Counted from the stretch's first letter, positions 1-9,209 are shown. The stretch: DNA of 64,000 bases from an uncultured Chitinophagaceae bacterium (GCA_903870685.1 CAIQDX010000102.1:148119-212118), one strand, 5' to 3'. Numbers and translations: made by a program. The notes: generated by a model from the sequence alone, not told the origin.

Positions 1-1
1 T

Positions 2-871
2 TCCATGTTGGCTAAAACACACGGCCAGCCAGCGTCTCCAACATTATTGGGAAAAGAGTTCATGGTGTTTGCAGAAAGAATTGACGGACAAATAAATTTA
101 TTTTCACAAATTCCGTATGCTGCAAAATTTGGCGGTGCCACTGGAAATTTCAATGCGCACTTTGTTGCATTTCCTAAAAAAGATTGGATAAAATTAGGTA
201 ATGATTTTGTTGAAAATAATTTGGGATTACATCGCATGCAATTCACTACACAAATTGAACATTACGATAATTTAGCTGCACATTTCGATAACATAAAACG
301 CATCAATAATATTTTAATTGATCTATGTCGCGATGTATGGACATACATCAGCATGGATTATTTTAAACAAAAAACAAAGAAAGGCGAAGTAGGTTCTTCG
401 GCCATGCCGCATAAAGTAAACCCGATTGATTTTGAAAATGCCGAAGGAAACTTGGGAATGGCAAACGCTTTGCTGGAGCATCTTTCAGCGAAATTACCTA
501 TCTCACGTTTACAAAGAGATTTAACCGACAGCACTGTTTTAAGAAACGTTGGTGTACCGGTTGCACATACTTTATTGGCAATAAAATCTTTAATAAAAGG
601 TTTAGATAAATTGGTGTTGAATGAAATAAAAATAAATGAAGATTTAGAAAATAATTGGGCAGTTGTTGCTGAAGCGATTCAAACAATTTTGCGCCGGGAA
701 AATTATCCAAATCCCTATGAAGCTTTAAAAGATCTCACCAGAGGCAAAGATAAAATAACCAAGAAATCAATGCATGAATTTATTAATTCACTGAAAATAA
801 GCAGTGCATTAAAAAAAGAATTGAAAGCTATTACACCACTGAACTATGTGGGTGTAAATCCTGAATACTGA
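2..871 (+). CDS. purB: Adenylosuccinate lyase, C-terminal part (cut by window start)
   Basis: This is the C-terminal ~290 residues of adenylosuccinate lyase, which removes fumarate from SAICAR and from adenylosuccinate in purine synthesis. The reading frame is already open at the first bases, and the visible part begins inside the conserved KTHGQPASPT segment that normally lies ~170 residues into this ~450-residue family, so the ATG at position 5 is internal and the true start is upstream of the window. The fumarate-lyase signature is intact (SSAMPHKVNPIDFENAEGN, residues ~130-150 of the visible part), followed by the RDLTDSTVLRN helix and a normal C-terminus. purE lies ~22 kb away, so the purine genes are scattered. 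The next gene starts 43 bases later on the same strand. The family call is firm; only completeness is unknown. Confidence 0.96.
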   Translation, partial: SMLAKTHGQPASPTLLGKEFMVFAERIDGQINLFSQIPYAAKFGGATGNFNAHFVAFPKKDWIKLGNDFVENNLGLHRMQFTTQIEHYDNLAAHFDNIKRINNILIDLCRDVWTYISMDYFKQKTKKGEVGSSAMPHKVNPIDFENAEGNLGMANALLEHLSAKLPISRLQRDLTDSTVLRNVGVPVAHTLLAIKSLIKGLDKLVLNEIKINEDLENNWAVVAEAIQTILRRENYPNPYEALKDLTRGKDKITKKSMHEFINSLKISSALKKELKAITPLNYVGVNPEY

Positions 872-914
872 TTCCTGCAAACAAATACTTATTTTCATAG
901 CATAAACCATCGCT

Positions 915-2627
915 ATGAGAAAAATAATTTTTGTCTTACTGTTGTTGATTTCCTTTCAATCACAGGCACAGAAAGCGTTTGATACTTATTATCAAACCAG
1001 TGAAGTGCAACCTTTATTAGTTAACTACGACGCAGATAAAGGAACATTAACGCGATTTTATACCATTACAAACTCTCCGGAACGAAGGGAACGTTTTAAA
1101 AAACTCAATCAGGAATACTTACAAAAATTAGAGCAACTTGATTTCGATAAAATGAAAACAAGTTCTCAGGTTGATTATATTTTATTTCAGCGCACATTAA
1201 AAAATGAGTTGTTTTTATTAGACAAAGAAGAAAAAGAATTTGCTCAAATTGTAAAATATATTCCGTTTGCCGATTCAATTTATCAATGGGAAAAATTACG
1301 TCGCAGAGGAACATTTCTAAACAGCGAATCTATTGCGCATCAATTATTTTCTATCAATAAACAAATTCAAACTTTATCAAAATCAGTTGCACAGGAAAAT
1401 TTAATTGCTGATGATCTTTCGAAGCGTGCCGAGCAAACAGTGAAAGGTTTACAAGATGGATTAAAATCTGTGTACGATTTTTATTATGGCTACGATCCGC
1501 AATTTACTTGGTGGATTCAAAAACCATATCAACAAATTGATAGCTCCTTAAATAATTATGCAGCGTTATTAAAAAGCAAAGCCAATAAATCAAGTTCACA
1601 AAAAGAAGATGCAAGCGGTATTGTTGGTCATCCAATTGGAAGAGATGAATTGCTTCGTCAATTGCAATATGAATTCATTCCATATTCACCCGAAGAGTTG
1701 GTTGATATTGCTAACAAAGAATTTGCATGGTGCGATGCCGAAATGCTGGAAGCCTCACGGGAATTGGGTTTCGGCGATAACTGGAAAGCTGCTTTAGAAA
1801 AAGTAAAGAATACTTATGTACCGGAAGGTCATCAACCTGAAATGATCATGGACTTATATAATCAATCAGTTAATTTTATAAAAAAACATGATCTCATTAC
1901 CATTCCACCATTGGCAGAAGAAACATGGCGAATGACAATGATGAGCCCAAGACAACAATTAATAAGTCCATTTTTTTTAGGCGGCGAACAATTATTAATT
2001 GCATACCCAACTCCTGCAATGGATGATGATGCGAAAATGATGAGCATGCGTGGAAACAATCCTCATTTTTCAAGAGCAACTGTTCACCATGAATTAATTG
2101 CCGGACATGGTTTAGAATTTTTTATGAATGAACGTTATAAACCTTACCGAAATTATTTCACACCATTTTGGATCGAAGGTTGGAGTTTGTATTGGGAATT
2201 TATTTTGTGGGATATGAATTTTCCACGAAACGCTGAAGACCGCATTGGCATGTTGTTCTGGCGCATGCATCGTTGTGCAAGAATTATTTTTTCTTTGAAT
2301 TATCAATTAGGAAATTGGACGCCGCAACAATGCATTGATTTTTTAGTTGACAGAGTTGGACATGAAAGAGCAAATGCAGAAGGTGAAGTGCGAAGATCGT
2401 TTACCGGCGGTTACGGACCTTTATATCAATTAGCATACATGACCGGTGCATTGCAATTTTATGCCATGAAAAAAGAATTGGTTGACACAAAAAAAATGAC
2501 ATACAAACAATTCAATGATGCGATACTAAAAGAAAATTCTATGCCGGTTGAATTAGTAAGAGCCATTCTAACTAACCAAAAATTGACAAGAGATTTTACA
2601 ACGAGCTGGAGATTCTATAATAAATAA
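915..2627 (+). CDS. DUF885 family secreted metallopeptidase-like protein
   Basis: A 570-residue protein of the DUF885 family, whose members are predicted zinc-dependent peptidases. Residues 1-19 form a clear signal peptide ending in QSQAQ, so the protein is exported to the periplasm or cell surface. The family's metal-binding motif is visible as HHELIAGH, with H392, E393 and H398, a variant of the usual HExxPGH. A downstream glutamate in EGWSLYWEF is the likely third metal ligand. Length fits the family. It follows purB by 43 bases and could be co-transcribed with it. It converges on tex, and the ~100 bp between them holds a short repeat but no obvious hairpin terminator. The substrate cannot be read from the sequence. 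The family call is good; peptidase activity is inferred. Confidence 0.88.
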   Translation: MRKIIFVLLLLISFQSQAQKAFDTYYQTSEVQPLLVNYDADKGTLTRFYTITNSPERRERFKKLNQEYLQKLEQLDFDKMKTSSQVDYILFQRTLKNELFLLDKEEKEFAQIVKYIPFADSIYQWEKLRRRGTFLNSESIAHQLFSINKQIQTLSKSVAQENLIADDLSKRAEQTVKGLQDGLKSVYDFYYGYDPQFTWWIQKPYQQIDSSLNNYAALLKSKANKSSSQKEDASGIVGHPIGRDELLRQLQYEFIPYSPEELVDIANKEFAWCDAEMLEASRELGFGDNWKAALEKVKNTYVPEGHQPEMIMDLYNQSVNFIKKHDLITIPPLAEETWRMTMMSPRQQLISPFFLGGEQLLIAYPTPAMDDDAKMMSMRGNNPHFSRATVHHELIAGHGLEFFMNERYKPYRNYFTPFWIEGWSLYWEFILWDMNFPRNAEDRIGMLFWRMHRCARIIFSLNYQLGNWTPQQCIDFLVDRVGHERANAEGEVRRSFTGGYGPLYQLAYMTGALQFYAMKKELVDTKKMTYKQFNDAILKENSMPVELVRAILTNQKLTRDFTTSWRFYNK

Positions 2628-2680
2628 AAAATCAGGAGCATTCGTTTTCATGTTCCAAATTCCTCAACATGGCAATGAAT

Positions 2681-2703
2681 GTCAGCCTGAGGTTCTCGAA
2701 GGC
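2681..2703. repeat. Short intergenic repeat of the TCAGCCTGAG...TCGAAGG type
   Basis: The gap between the DUF885 gene and tex contains GTCAGCCTGAGGTTCTCGAA followed by GGC. From memory this resembles a short sequence seen repeatedly between genes in many environmental genomes, in the form GTCAGCCTGAG..TGTCGAAG. Only one copy is visible here, so the repeat status rests on recollection and not on the window. Confidence 0.4.
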
Positions 2704-2727
2704 GAATAAGAAATGATTAACAACAAA

Positions 2728-4989
2728 CTATTTTTTAAACCTATTCTTCAAAGCACTCAACGCATCATTCAAATTTAATTCGCCCAAATCCTTGTGTGCT
2801 GTGGGTTTCGAACTCCTGTCCCCTGACTCACGACTCTTTACTCCCAACTTCTGACTACTTCTTGTCGGTGCTTCCTGTGTTTGTTTAATTGACAATGCAA
2901 TTCTTTTTCTTGCAGTATCTACTTCCAAAACTTTTACTTGTACTTTATCATTCAATTTTAAAACTTCACTCGGATCAGTGATATACTGATGTGCAATTTC
3001 ACTCACATGCACCAATCCATCTTGTTTAACACCAATATCAACAAAAGCACCGAAGCGTGTAATGTTGGTAACAACACCGGGCACTACCATTCCAACTTTT
3101 ACATCTTCCATCGAAAAAATATTTGCATATTCAAATTGTTCTAATTCGCTTCGCGGATCTAATCCCGGCTTCTTCAATTCATTCAAAATGTCTTTGATGG
3201 TCAGCTCTCCTATTTCTTCGGTGATGTATTTTTTTGAATCAATTTGTTTCAATAAATTTTCGTTGCCAATCAACAATTTAATTTCTGTATTCAAATCTTT
3301 TGCAATTTTTTCTACCAACATATAAGCCTCAGGATGTACCGAACTTGCATCTAACGGATTAACAGCTTCTTTAATTCGTAAAAACCCTGCACATTGCTCA
3401 AACGCTTTGCCACCAAGCCTTGGCACTTTTAATAATTGATTGCGATCTGTAAATTTTCCAATTTCATTTCTGTGTTTAATAATATTTTCTGCTAATGTTG
3501 CACCAATGCCGCTAACATAACTCAACAAATGTTTTGATGCAGTATTTAAATTAACACCAACCTGATTTACACAACTCACCACCGTTTGGTCTAATCTTTC
3601 TTTTAACCGAAATTGATTTACATCGTGCTGATATTGCCCCACACCAATACTCTTCGGATCAATCTTTACCAACTCTGCCAATGGATCCATCAATCTTCTG
3701 CCAATACTAACCGAACCACGAACAGTAATATCATATTCTGGAAATTCTTCTCTTGCAATTTCGCTTGCAGAATAAACCGATGCACCATCTTCATTCACTA
3801 AAAAAATGGGTTTGCCTAATTGCATTTGTTTAATGAATTGTTCCGTTTCTCTTCCCGCAGTTCCATCACCAATGGCAAACACTTCAATGTCATATTTTGC
3901 AACGAGCTCTTTAATTTTATATTCCGCATCATATTTTTTATTTGCTTCGTGAATGTAGATCACATCATTAATTTGCAGATCACCTTTCTCATTTAAGCAA
4001 ACAACTTTGCATCCTGTTCTGTAACCGGGATCGATCGCTAAAATTCTTTTGCTTCCCAATGGCGAACTCAATAACAATTGTTTTAAATTTTCCGCAAAGA
4101 CAGTAATTGCTTCTTCATCGGCTTTTGTTTTTAATGCAGTTCTGAATTCAGTTTCCAGACTTGGTTGTAATAATCTTTTGTACGAATCTTTAATTGCTTT
4201 TTTTACTTGCTCAACACTACTGTTTAAACTTGCAGTGATGTATAATTTTTCAATTAACTCCAATGCATCTTCTTCTAACGGTGCAATGTTCATTCTTAAA
4301 AACCCTTCTAAAAATCCACGCAATACAGCTAAAATTCTGTGCGATGGAATTTTATAAATCGCTTCGCTGAAATCAAAATAATCTTTGTATTTAATGGCTT
4401 CGGTTTCTTTATCGCTCAACACTTTGCTTTGCAATGTTGCTGTGTCTTCAAATAATTTTCGAAGCTTGGCACGGACGTTTGCATCTTCATTAATTAGTTC
4501 GGCAATTATATCTCTGGCACCTTGCAAAGCTTCATCAACAGTTTTAATTTTTTCGTTGATGAATGCTTTTGCTTCTTCATTAACATCAATATCATTTTGC
4601 GCCAAAAGCAATGTCGACAATGGTTCCAGACCATTCTCTCTTGCTGTTTGGGCTTTTGTTTTTCGTTTTGGTTTGTAAGGCAAATAAATATCTTCCAGTT
4701 CAGTAATGGTGGTTGCAGCATTAATTTTTGTTTGCAAAGCATCCGTCATCTTGCCTTGCTCGGTAATTGTTTTTTCAATGAAAGTTTTTCTTTCTCTAAA
4801 CTCTTTCAACAACTTCGATTGATCTTGTATTTGCTGTATCTGCACTTCATCCAATCCGCCTGTTTTATCTTTTCGGTATCGTGCAATGAAAGGAATGGTG
4901 GCAGCTTCGTTCAATAAATTTAATACCGCTTCAACCTGTGCTATTTTAATATTTAATGTTGATGCAATTATCGATGCAAATTCTAACAT
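2728..4989 (-). CDS. tex: Tex-family RNA-binding transcription accessory protein
   Basis: A 753-residue Tex protein, a conserved nucleic-acid-binding factor linked to transcription. Domain order is standard: an N-terminal helical Tex domain (~1-190), a YqgF/RNase-H-like domain beginning RILAIDPGYRTGC (~325), helix-hairpin-helix segments (VGVNLNTASKHLLSYVSGIG, ~490-560) and an S1 RNA-binding domain (VGMVVPGVVTNITRFGAFVD, ~640-710). After S1 comes a polar tail encoded partly by a minisatellite-like stretch at 2812-2857, then a conserved-looking end (LNLNDALSALKNRFKK). The start is ATG preceded by TTAAAATAAT three bases upstream. It is monocistronic and divergent from cinA across a 282-bp gap that carries two copies of the dispersed repeat. 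Confidence 0.96.
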   Translation of the reverse strand: MLEFASIIASTLNIKIAQVEAVLNLLNEAATIPFIARYRKDKTGGLDEVQIQQIQDQSKLLKEFRERKTFIEKTITEQGKMTDALQTKINAATTITELEDIYLPYKPKRKTKAQTARENGLEPLSTLLLAQNDIDVNEEAKAFINEKIKTVDEALQGARDIIAELINEDANVRAKLRKLFEDTATLQSKVLSDKETEAIKYKDYFDFSEAIYKIPSHRILAVLRGFLEGFLRMNIAPLEEDALELIEKLYITASLNSSVEQVKKAIKDSYKRLLQPSLETEFRTALKTKADEEAITVFAENLKQLLLSSPLGSKRILAIDPGYRTGCKVVCLNEKGDLQINDVIYIHEANKKYDAEYKIKELVAKYDIEVFAIGDGTAGRETEQFIKQMQLGKPIFLVNEDGASVYSASEIAREEFPEYDITVRGSVSIGRRLMDPLAELVKIDPKSIGVGQYQHDVNQFRLKERLDQTVVSCVNQVGVNLNTASKHLLSYVSGIGATLAENIIKHRNEIGKFTDRNQLLKVPRLGGKAFEQCAGFLRIKEAVNPLDASSVHPEAYMLVEKIAKDLNTEIKLLIGNENLLKQIDSKKYITEEIGELTIKDILNELKKPGLDPRSELEQFEYANIFSMEDVKVGMVVPGVVTNITRFGAFVDIGVKQDGLVHVSEIAHQYITDPSEVLKLNDKVQVKVLEVDTARKRIALSIKQTQEAPTRSSQKLGVKSRESGDRSSKPTAHKDLGELNLNDALSALKNRFKK
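2812..2857 (-). repeat. In-frame minisatellite-like stretch inside tex
   Basis: Read on the coding strand, this stretch is built from degenerate words such as GTCAGAAGTTGGGAGT, GAGTCGTGAGTC and GGGGACAGGAG. It encodes a polar linker (SSQKLGVKSRESGDRSS) between the S1 domain and the extreme C-terminus of Tex. Word structure and amino-acid composition both differ from the flanking coding sequence. Confidence 0.6.
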
Positions 4990-4992
4990 ACA

Positions 4993-5002
4993 ATTATTTT
5001 AA
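4993..5002 (-). promoter_or_regulatory. A/T-rich leader motif upstream of tex start
   Basis: On the minus strand TTAAAATAAT lies three bases before the tex ATG. It is nearly identical to the TTAAAATAAA found four bases before the starts of the peroxiredoxin (33253), the 133-residue protein (55843) and the CBS protein (56375). It may be a translation-initiation signal replacing a Shine-Dalgarno site. Confidence 0.4.
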
Positions 5003-5077
5003 GGGCAGCGAATATAGATGCAGAAACGAAAAAGAAAAATTTTTTAAATCAATTGTGCAAAGATAATTTGTTGACGG

Positions 5078-5125
5078 GCTTTTGTATTTTGTGGCATCGA
5101 CTGTTGCGTCGCACAGTTCAACGTT
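5078..5125 (-). repeat. Dispersed repeat, copy 1a
   Basis: This copy contains GCTTTTGTATTTTGTGGCAT and then the core GTTGCGTCGCAC. It matches the copies at 16691, 20727 and, in inverse orientation, 9157, 10579 and 32255. The tail TTCAACGTTCTGAAC is shared with the copy at 20727 (TTCAACGTTCGGTAC). It lies between the divergent tex and cinA genes, the only locus in the window that is not downstream of a plus-strand gene. Strand is given relative to the copies that read GTGCGACGCAAC on the plus strand. Confidence 0.75.
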
Positions 5126-5160
5126 CTGAACTTTATTCGGCAAGCTAATAGCTTTTCTTC

Positions 5161-5195
5161 AGTACAAGTGTGCCACGCAACCGCAGCTACATTTT
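5161..5195 (+). repeat. Dispersed repeat, copy 1b (opposite orientation)
   Basis: AGTACAAGTGTGCCACGCAA followed by CCGCAGCTACATT is an inverted, partial second copy. Its core GTGCCACGCAAC pairs with the GTTGCGTCGCAC of copy 1a except for one mismatch, so the two could form a long hairpin. Its flank most resembles the copy at 47741. Confidence 0.65.
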
Positions 5196-5271
5196 TATTC
5201 TGCAGCTCACTCAAAAAAAATAAAAATATTTTTAGCATTACTTTGCGTAGAAATAAGAACGAATATTTTTT

Positions 5272-6528
5272 ATGAATAAAATTTTTGCATCTATCATTAC
5301 CATCGGCGATGAATTATTAATTGGTCAGGTGATTGATACAAACAGTGCATGGATCGCACAGGAATTAAATAAAATTGGTGTGCCTGTAAAACATCGCATT
5401 GCTGTTGGCGATGTGTGGGATGATATCTGGAATGCATTGGATGAAGAAACCAAACATGCCGATATTATTTTTATTACCGGCGGCTTGGGTCCTACTGCCG
5501 ACGATATTACCAAACCCTTGCTGTGTAAGTATTTCGGCGGAAAGATGATCATGCATCAACCAACATTGAATTTTCTAAAACATTTATTCGAAAATGTTTT
5601 TCAAAGACCAATGATAGAAAGAAATATTAAGCAAGCCGAAGTGCCTGATGTATGTACCGTTTTAAAAAATGAACAAGGAACTGCACCAGGCATGTTGTTC
5701 GAGAAAAATGGGAAAATATTTATTTCATTGCCCGGCGTACCGCACGAAATGAAATGGATAACAACAAATCATGTGCTTCCTATCATCACTCAAAAATTTA
5801 ATACCGGTTTTATTGAACATAGAACTTTATTAACTGCGGGCATTGGCGAATCGTACTTAGCCGATAAAATAAAAAGTCTTGAAGAAGCATTACCAAGCGA
5901 TATTAAATTAGCTTATCTACCAAATTACGGAATGGTTCGTTTGCGATTAACCATTTTTGGAACCGATAAAAATAAAATCAATCAAGAGATCGATCATCAA
6001 TTTTCTTTATTAAAAGAAAATGTAAAAGATGTAATGGTTATTGATGAAGATCTACCAATGGAAGCAGTTGTTGGCGAACTTTTAAAAGAAAAAAATAAAA
6101 CCATTGCAACGGCCGAAAGCTGCACCGGTGGAAGCATTGCTAGTTTACTTACTTCTGTTCCCGGTTCATCAAAATATTTTATGGGAGGTATTGTTAGTTA
6201 CGATAACAGCATTAAAGAAAAAGTGTTACATGTTAAAAAAGAAACTCTCGAAACCTTTGGTGCCGTGAGTGAAGAAACAGTAAAAGAAATGGTGCAAAAT
6301 ATTTTGCAGATCATGCAAACAGATTATGCCATTGCTGTTAGCGGCATCATGGGACCGGATGGTGGTACCGCAGAAAAACCTGTAGGCCTTGTGTGGATTG
6401 CCATTGCGGGTAATAAAAAAATTATTACAAAGAAATTTAATTTTAGATTCGATAGAAATCGGAACATTCAGTTAACAGCAACCAATGCACTTAATTTAAT
6501 ACGTCAATTAATTGTGGATAACAGTTGA
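5272..6528 (+). CDS. cinA: CinA-like protein (competence/damage-inducible; NMN amidase)
   Basis: A 418-residue two-domain CinA. The N-terminal MoCF-biosynthesis-like domain (~1-170) begins ASIITIGDELLIGQVIDTNS and contains FITGGLGPTADDITKP. The C-terminal domain (~255-415) is the PncC-type nicotinamide-nucleotide amidase, with IATAESCTGGSIASLLTSVP and AVSGIMGPDGGTAEKPVGLV. In characterised homologues the C-terminal part recycles NMN by deamidation, while the N-terminal part in some species is an ADP-ribose pyrophosphatase. The length is normal for the fused form. The ATG at 5272 gives the standard N-terminus. No partner gene is adjacent; the next gene starts 223 bases downstream. Confidence 0.95.
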   Translation: MNKIFASIITIGDELLIGQVIDTNSAWIAQELNKIGVPVKHRIAVGDVWDDIWNALDEETKHADIIFITGGLGPTADDITKPLLCKYFGGKMIMHQPTLNFLKHLFENVFQRPMIERNIKQAEVPDVCTVLKNEQGTAPGMLFEKNGKIFISLPGVPHEMKWITTNHVLPIITQKFNTGFIEHRTLLTAGIGESYLADKIKSLEEALPSDIKLAYLPNYGMVRLRLTIFGTDKNKINQEIDHQFSLLKENVKDVMVIDEDLPMEAVVGELLKEKNKTIATAESCTGGSIASLLTSVPGSSKYFMGGIVSYDNSIKEKVLHVKKETLETFGAVSEETVKEMVQNILQIMQTDYAIAVSGIMGPDGGTAEKPVGLVWIAIAGNKKIITKKFNFRFDRNRNIQLTATNALNLIRQLIVDNS

Positions 6529-6751
6529 ATAAGTTTCGCTGTATAAAAATTATTTTTGATGAAGGTTAGCTTCAGTTGACCAAAATTTATTGTACTGTTC
6601 TCGTTGATTTTGAATTGAATCGAAACTTTTGTTTTATAATTTTCATATCAGCTTACACAAACAGTATTATATTTATTGAGTAAATGTGAAGGGTAGTAAG
6701 GACTAGAATTTAAATGGATGATTTTGTCCAATTAAAACCAGAACGATTAGT

Positions 6752-8353
6752 ATGGCAATAGCCGAATTGATAATGCCCAAAATGGGTGAAAGCATAACAG
6801 AAGCAACCATTTTGCGTTGGCATAAAAATGTTGGCGACCGTGTTGCACAAGATGAAACTGTTTTAGATATTGCTACCGATAAAGTTGATAGCGAAGTCCC
6901 TTCAACTGTTGCAGGAATAATTACAGAAGTTTTATTTAACGTAAACGATGTAGTGCCAGTTGGTGCTGTATATGCAAGAGTTGATGTTGGTGCAGCTACT
7001 GTTGTTCAAAATTATACTGCGCCTACTCAAACTTTTAATCCGCCACCCATTCAACCAAAAGTTGAAGAACAAATTCCTTATACGCCTCAACAAACTCAAA
7101 CAACAAAAGTTGCTTCTGGTAATAATCGTTTCTTCTCACCATTAGTTTTAAATATCGCAAATAGTGAAGGAGTAAGTTTAAGTGAGTTAGAAAGAATTCC
7201 AGGAACCGGTGCTGATGGTCGTGTTTCTAAAAAAGATGTATTGCAATACATAGCTGATAAAAAATCAGGAAAAATTCCTGCGTTTGTTGCAGCTCCAGCA
7301 CAAGCAACTTTTACTGCAGCTACGCCACCGCCTGTTCAACAAGCAGCAGAAAGCAAACCTCAGAAAATTTATACACCACCACCTGTTTATATTCCTCCAG
7401 TTGCAGCACCACAAGAAATTGTACAACCGCAACCGGTTTATATACCACCACCTGTTCAGCCCGTTACTATTGTTGCTCAACAAACAACAATAGAACCACA
7501 AGCGCCTGTTTATTTTCAACCAATAGTTGAATCAACGCATGTTGCACAGAAACCTGTTGCAGAGCCAATTGCAGCTACTCCACCTCCACCACCAATAATT
7601 GAAACACCAAAACCAAGTGTTGAATTATTTGAGATGGACAGAATGCGCAAACTTATTGCAAAGCACATGGTAGATAGTAAACATACCAGTGCACACGTTA
7701 CAAGTTTTGCAGAAGCTGATGTTACCAACATGGTTGCATGGAGAGATAAAATAAAAAATGATTTTGAAAAGGTACAGGGGACAAAGATCACTTTTACACC
7801 AATGTTCATTGAGTGTTTAATTAAAGTGATTAAAAGATATCCTATCATCAACAGCTCAGTTGAAGGTGATAATATCTTAATTAAAAATTATTATAACATT
7901 GGCATGGCAACTGCATTGCCTAATAAAAATTTAATTGTTCCTGTTATCAAAAATGCAGAGAATTTAAGTTTGGTTGGTTTAACTAGATCGGTAAATACTT
8001 TAGCCGACAATGCCCGCAATAATAAATTAAGACCGGAAGATATTCAGGGTGGAACATTTACTTTCACAAATGTTGGAACATTTGGAAGTTTAATGGGAAC
8101 ACCAATTATTAATCAACCACAAGTTGCTATTCTTGCAGTTGGAGCCATTAAAAAACGTGCTGTTGTAATTGAAACCGATAAGGGTGATTTTATTGGCATC
8201 CGCCATATGATGTTCTTATCGTTAAGTTATGACCACAGAATTATTGATGGAAGTGTTGGTGCAAGTTTCTTAACCGATGTTGCCAAAGAATTTGAAAAAT
8301 GGGATGTGAATCGTGAATTAAAATTAGTAGTGAAAGAACAATACGTTGATTAA
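6752..8353 (+). CDS. 2-oxo acid dehydrogenase E2 (dihydrolipoyl acyltransferase)
   Basis: A 533-residue E2 core enzyme that transfers an acyl group from lipoamide to CoA. The N-terminal lipoyl domain (~1-78) carries the lipoylation lysine K44 in ATDKVDSEV. A proline/glutamine-rich linker follows, then a peripheral-subunit-binding domain (~130-172, with RIPGTGADGRVSKKDVLQYI), a second long PPPV-rich linker (~185-285) and the acyltransferase domain (~290-533). The active-site histidine is H495 in YDHRIIDGSVG, with D499. Only one lipoyl domain is present. E1 and E3 are not neighbours, so pyruvate, 2-oxoglutarate or branched-chain specificity cannot be assigned. A strong terminator follows directly, so it is probably a single-gene unit. 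Confidence 0.93.
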   Translation: MAIAELIMPKMGESITEATILRWHKNVGDRVAQDETVLDIATDKVDSEVPSTVAGIITEVLFNVNDVVPVGAVYARVDVGAATVVQNYTAPTQTFNPPPIQPKVEEQIPYTPQQTQTTKVASGNNRFFSPLVLNIANSEGVSLSELERIPGTGADGRVSKKDVLQYIADKKSGKIPAFVAAPAQATFTAATPPPVQQAAESKPQKIYTPPPVYIPPVAAPQEIVQPQPVYIPPPVQPVTIVAQQTTIEPQAPVYFQPIVESTHVAQKPVAEPIAATPPPPPIIETPKPSVELFEMDRMRKLIAKHMVDSKHTSAHVTSFAEADVTNMVAWRDKIKNDFEKVQGTKITFTPMFIECLIKVIKRYPIINSSVEGDNILIKNYYNIGMATALPNKNLIVPVIKNAENLSLVGLTRSVNTLADNARNNKLRPEDIQGGTFTFTNVGTFGSLMGTPIINQPQVAILAVGAIKKRAVVIETDKGDFIGIRHMMFLSLSYDHRIIDGSVGASFLTDVAKEFEKWDVNRELKLVVKEQYVD

Positions 8354-8376
8354 AATATTAATTGAAAAATAATTTA

Positions 8377-8407
8377 AAAACTCTCAAATAATTTGAGAGT
8401 TTTTTTA
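8377..8407 (+). terminator. Rho-independent terminator after the E2 gene
   Basis: AAAACTCTCAAAT pairs perfectly with ATTTGAGAGTTTT over a very short loop and is followed by a T run. It lies 24 bases after the E2 stop codon. Confidence 0.85.
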
Positions 8408-8607
8408 TGCTTTTTATTAAACTTAATAAGTGTTTAGCCATAGAATTTTTACGCTCTAACCTTATATAACTAAAGTTGATTTTATAAAAATGTAGTCAAA
8501 AAAATTGCAAAAAGATACAAATAATCACCACAAACAAGCGTTATAGACAGCGATACCTTTAGTATGTAAAAATCAAGAACAATTTAGAGATTTAAATAAA
8601 ATTCAAA

Positions 8608-9096
8608 ATGAAAAACACAATAACAAATATGGGATTTATGGTTCGCCCAACTTGTGCAGGTCAGTTAGCTTCAGATTTTACTACAACAGATAGTTTTTCT
8701 ACTGACTCTTTACCTCAAATGATATCAATTAAAAACCAAAGAACTGATACTACAATTAAAGCTAATTATGAATGGAATGAAGGGAATAACCTAAGCTGTG
8801 ACTCTTTTAAGTCAGCTACTTATTTTGAAGACAACAATATTAAAAATTTGATACCACTCACAGTTAGTAATATTTCCTCAAAAGAAACTTATAAACTCCC
8901 GGGAGCATTTAGCAGTGTTAACAATTTGAATATTAGGTTGGTTAAGATATTTGGAGTTTGTAACAAAAGCATTGAAAAAAATGTTGTTGCAAGTCTTTCG
9001 CCATCTATACCAATTTTTCTTTATTCAAAAACTTCTGTTTCCAAAATTGTTTTAAAGGTATTGTTTAAAAAAACTATGCAAATTTCTGTAAAATAG
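8608..9096 (+). CDS. Orphan hypothetical protein, 162 aa
   Basis: I do not recognise this open frame. It starts MKNTITNMGFMVRPTCAGQL, with no convincing signal peptide, is serine/threonine/asparagine-rich, has scattered cysteines (C16, C64 and C117) and ends in a basic, mildly hydrophobic stretch (SKIVLKVLFKKTMQISVK). The ATG is preceded by an A-rich leader, which fits translation start sites here. It sits alone between the E2 terminator and the deacetylase gene, with ~250 bp of unassigned AT-rich DNA upstream and ~215 bp downstream that includes a dispersed repeat. No domain, metal motif or membrane segment is obvious. It could be a real lineage-specific gene, a decayed gene or a chance frame; I favour a weak real gene. 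Confidence 0.4.
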   Translation: MKNTITNMGFMVRPTCAGQLASDFTTTDSFSTDSLPQMISIKNQRTDTTIKANYEWNEGNNLSCDSFKSATYFEDNNIKNLIPLTVSNISSKETYKLPGAFSSVNNLNIRLVKIFGVCNKSIEKNVVASLSPSIPIFLYSKTSVSKIVLKVLFKKTMQISVK

Positions 9097-9156
9097 AAAC
9101 GCAATTTTTCAACAATGATACGATGTCTATTATGTTGATTAATTGATCAACAAAGA

Positions 9157-9209
9157 GCTGAAAGTACAAGTGTGCAACGCAACCTAGCTGATAATGAAAT
9201 ACAAAAGCT
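9157..9209 (+). repeat. Dispersed repeat, copy 2
   Basis: AAGTACAAGTGTGCAACGCA leads into ACC, then ATGAAATACAAAAGCT. The core has one change (GTGCAACGCAAC against GTGCGACGCAAC). It lies 61 bases after the 162-residue ORF. Confidence 0.75.

Noticed and set aside
4049..4917. Several plus-strand frames over tex
   Set aside because: Overlapping frames antisense to a well-conserved gene, with no start context or recognisable domains.
6529..6751. 223-bp gap before the E2 gene searched for a small gene
   Set aside because: Only very short frames occur; no conserved hairpin or credible start context was seen.
7265..7851. Open frames antisense to the E2 gene (7265-7519 and 7516-7851, minus)
   Set aside because: They are mirror frames of the proline/glutamine-rich linker and adjacent domain; composition (W/R/N/C runs) is not protein-like.
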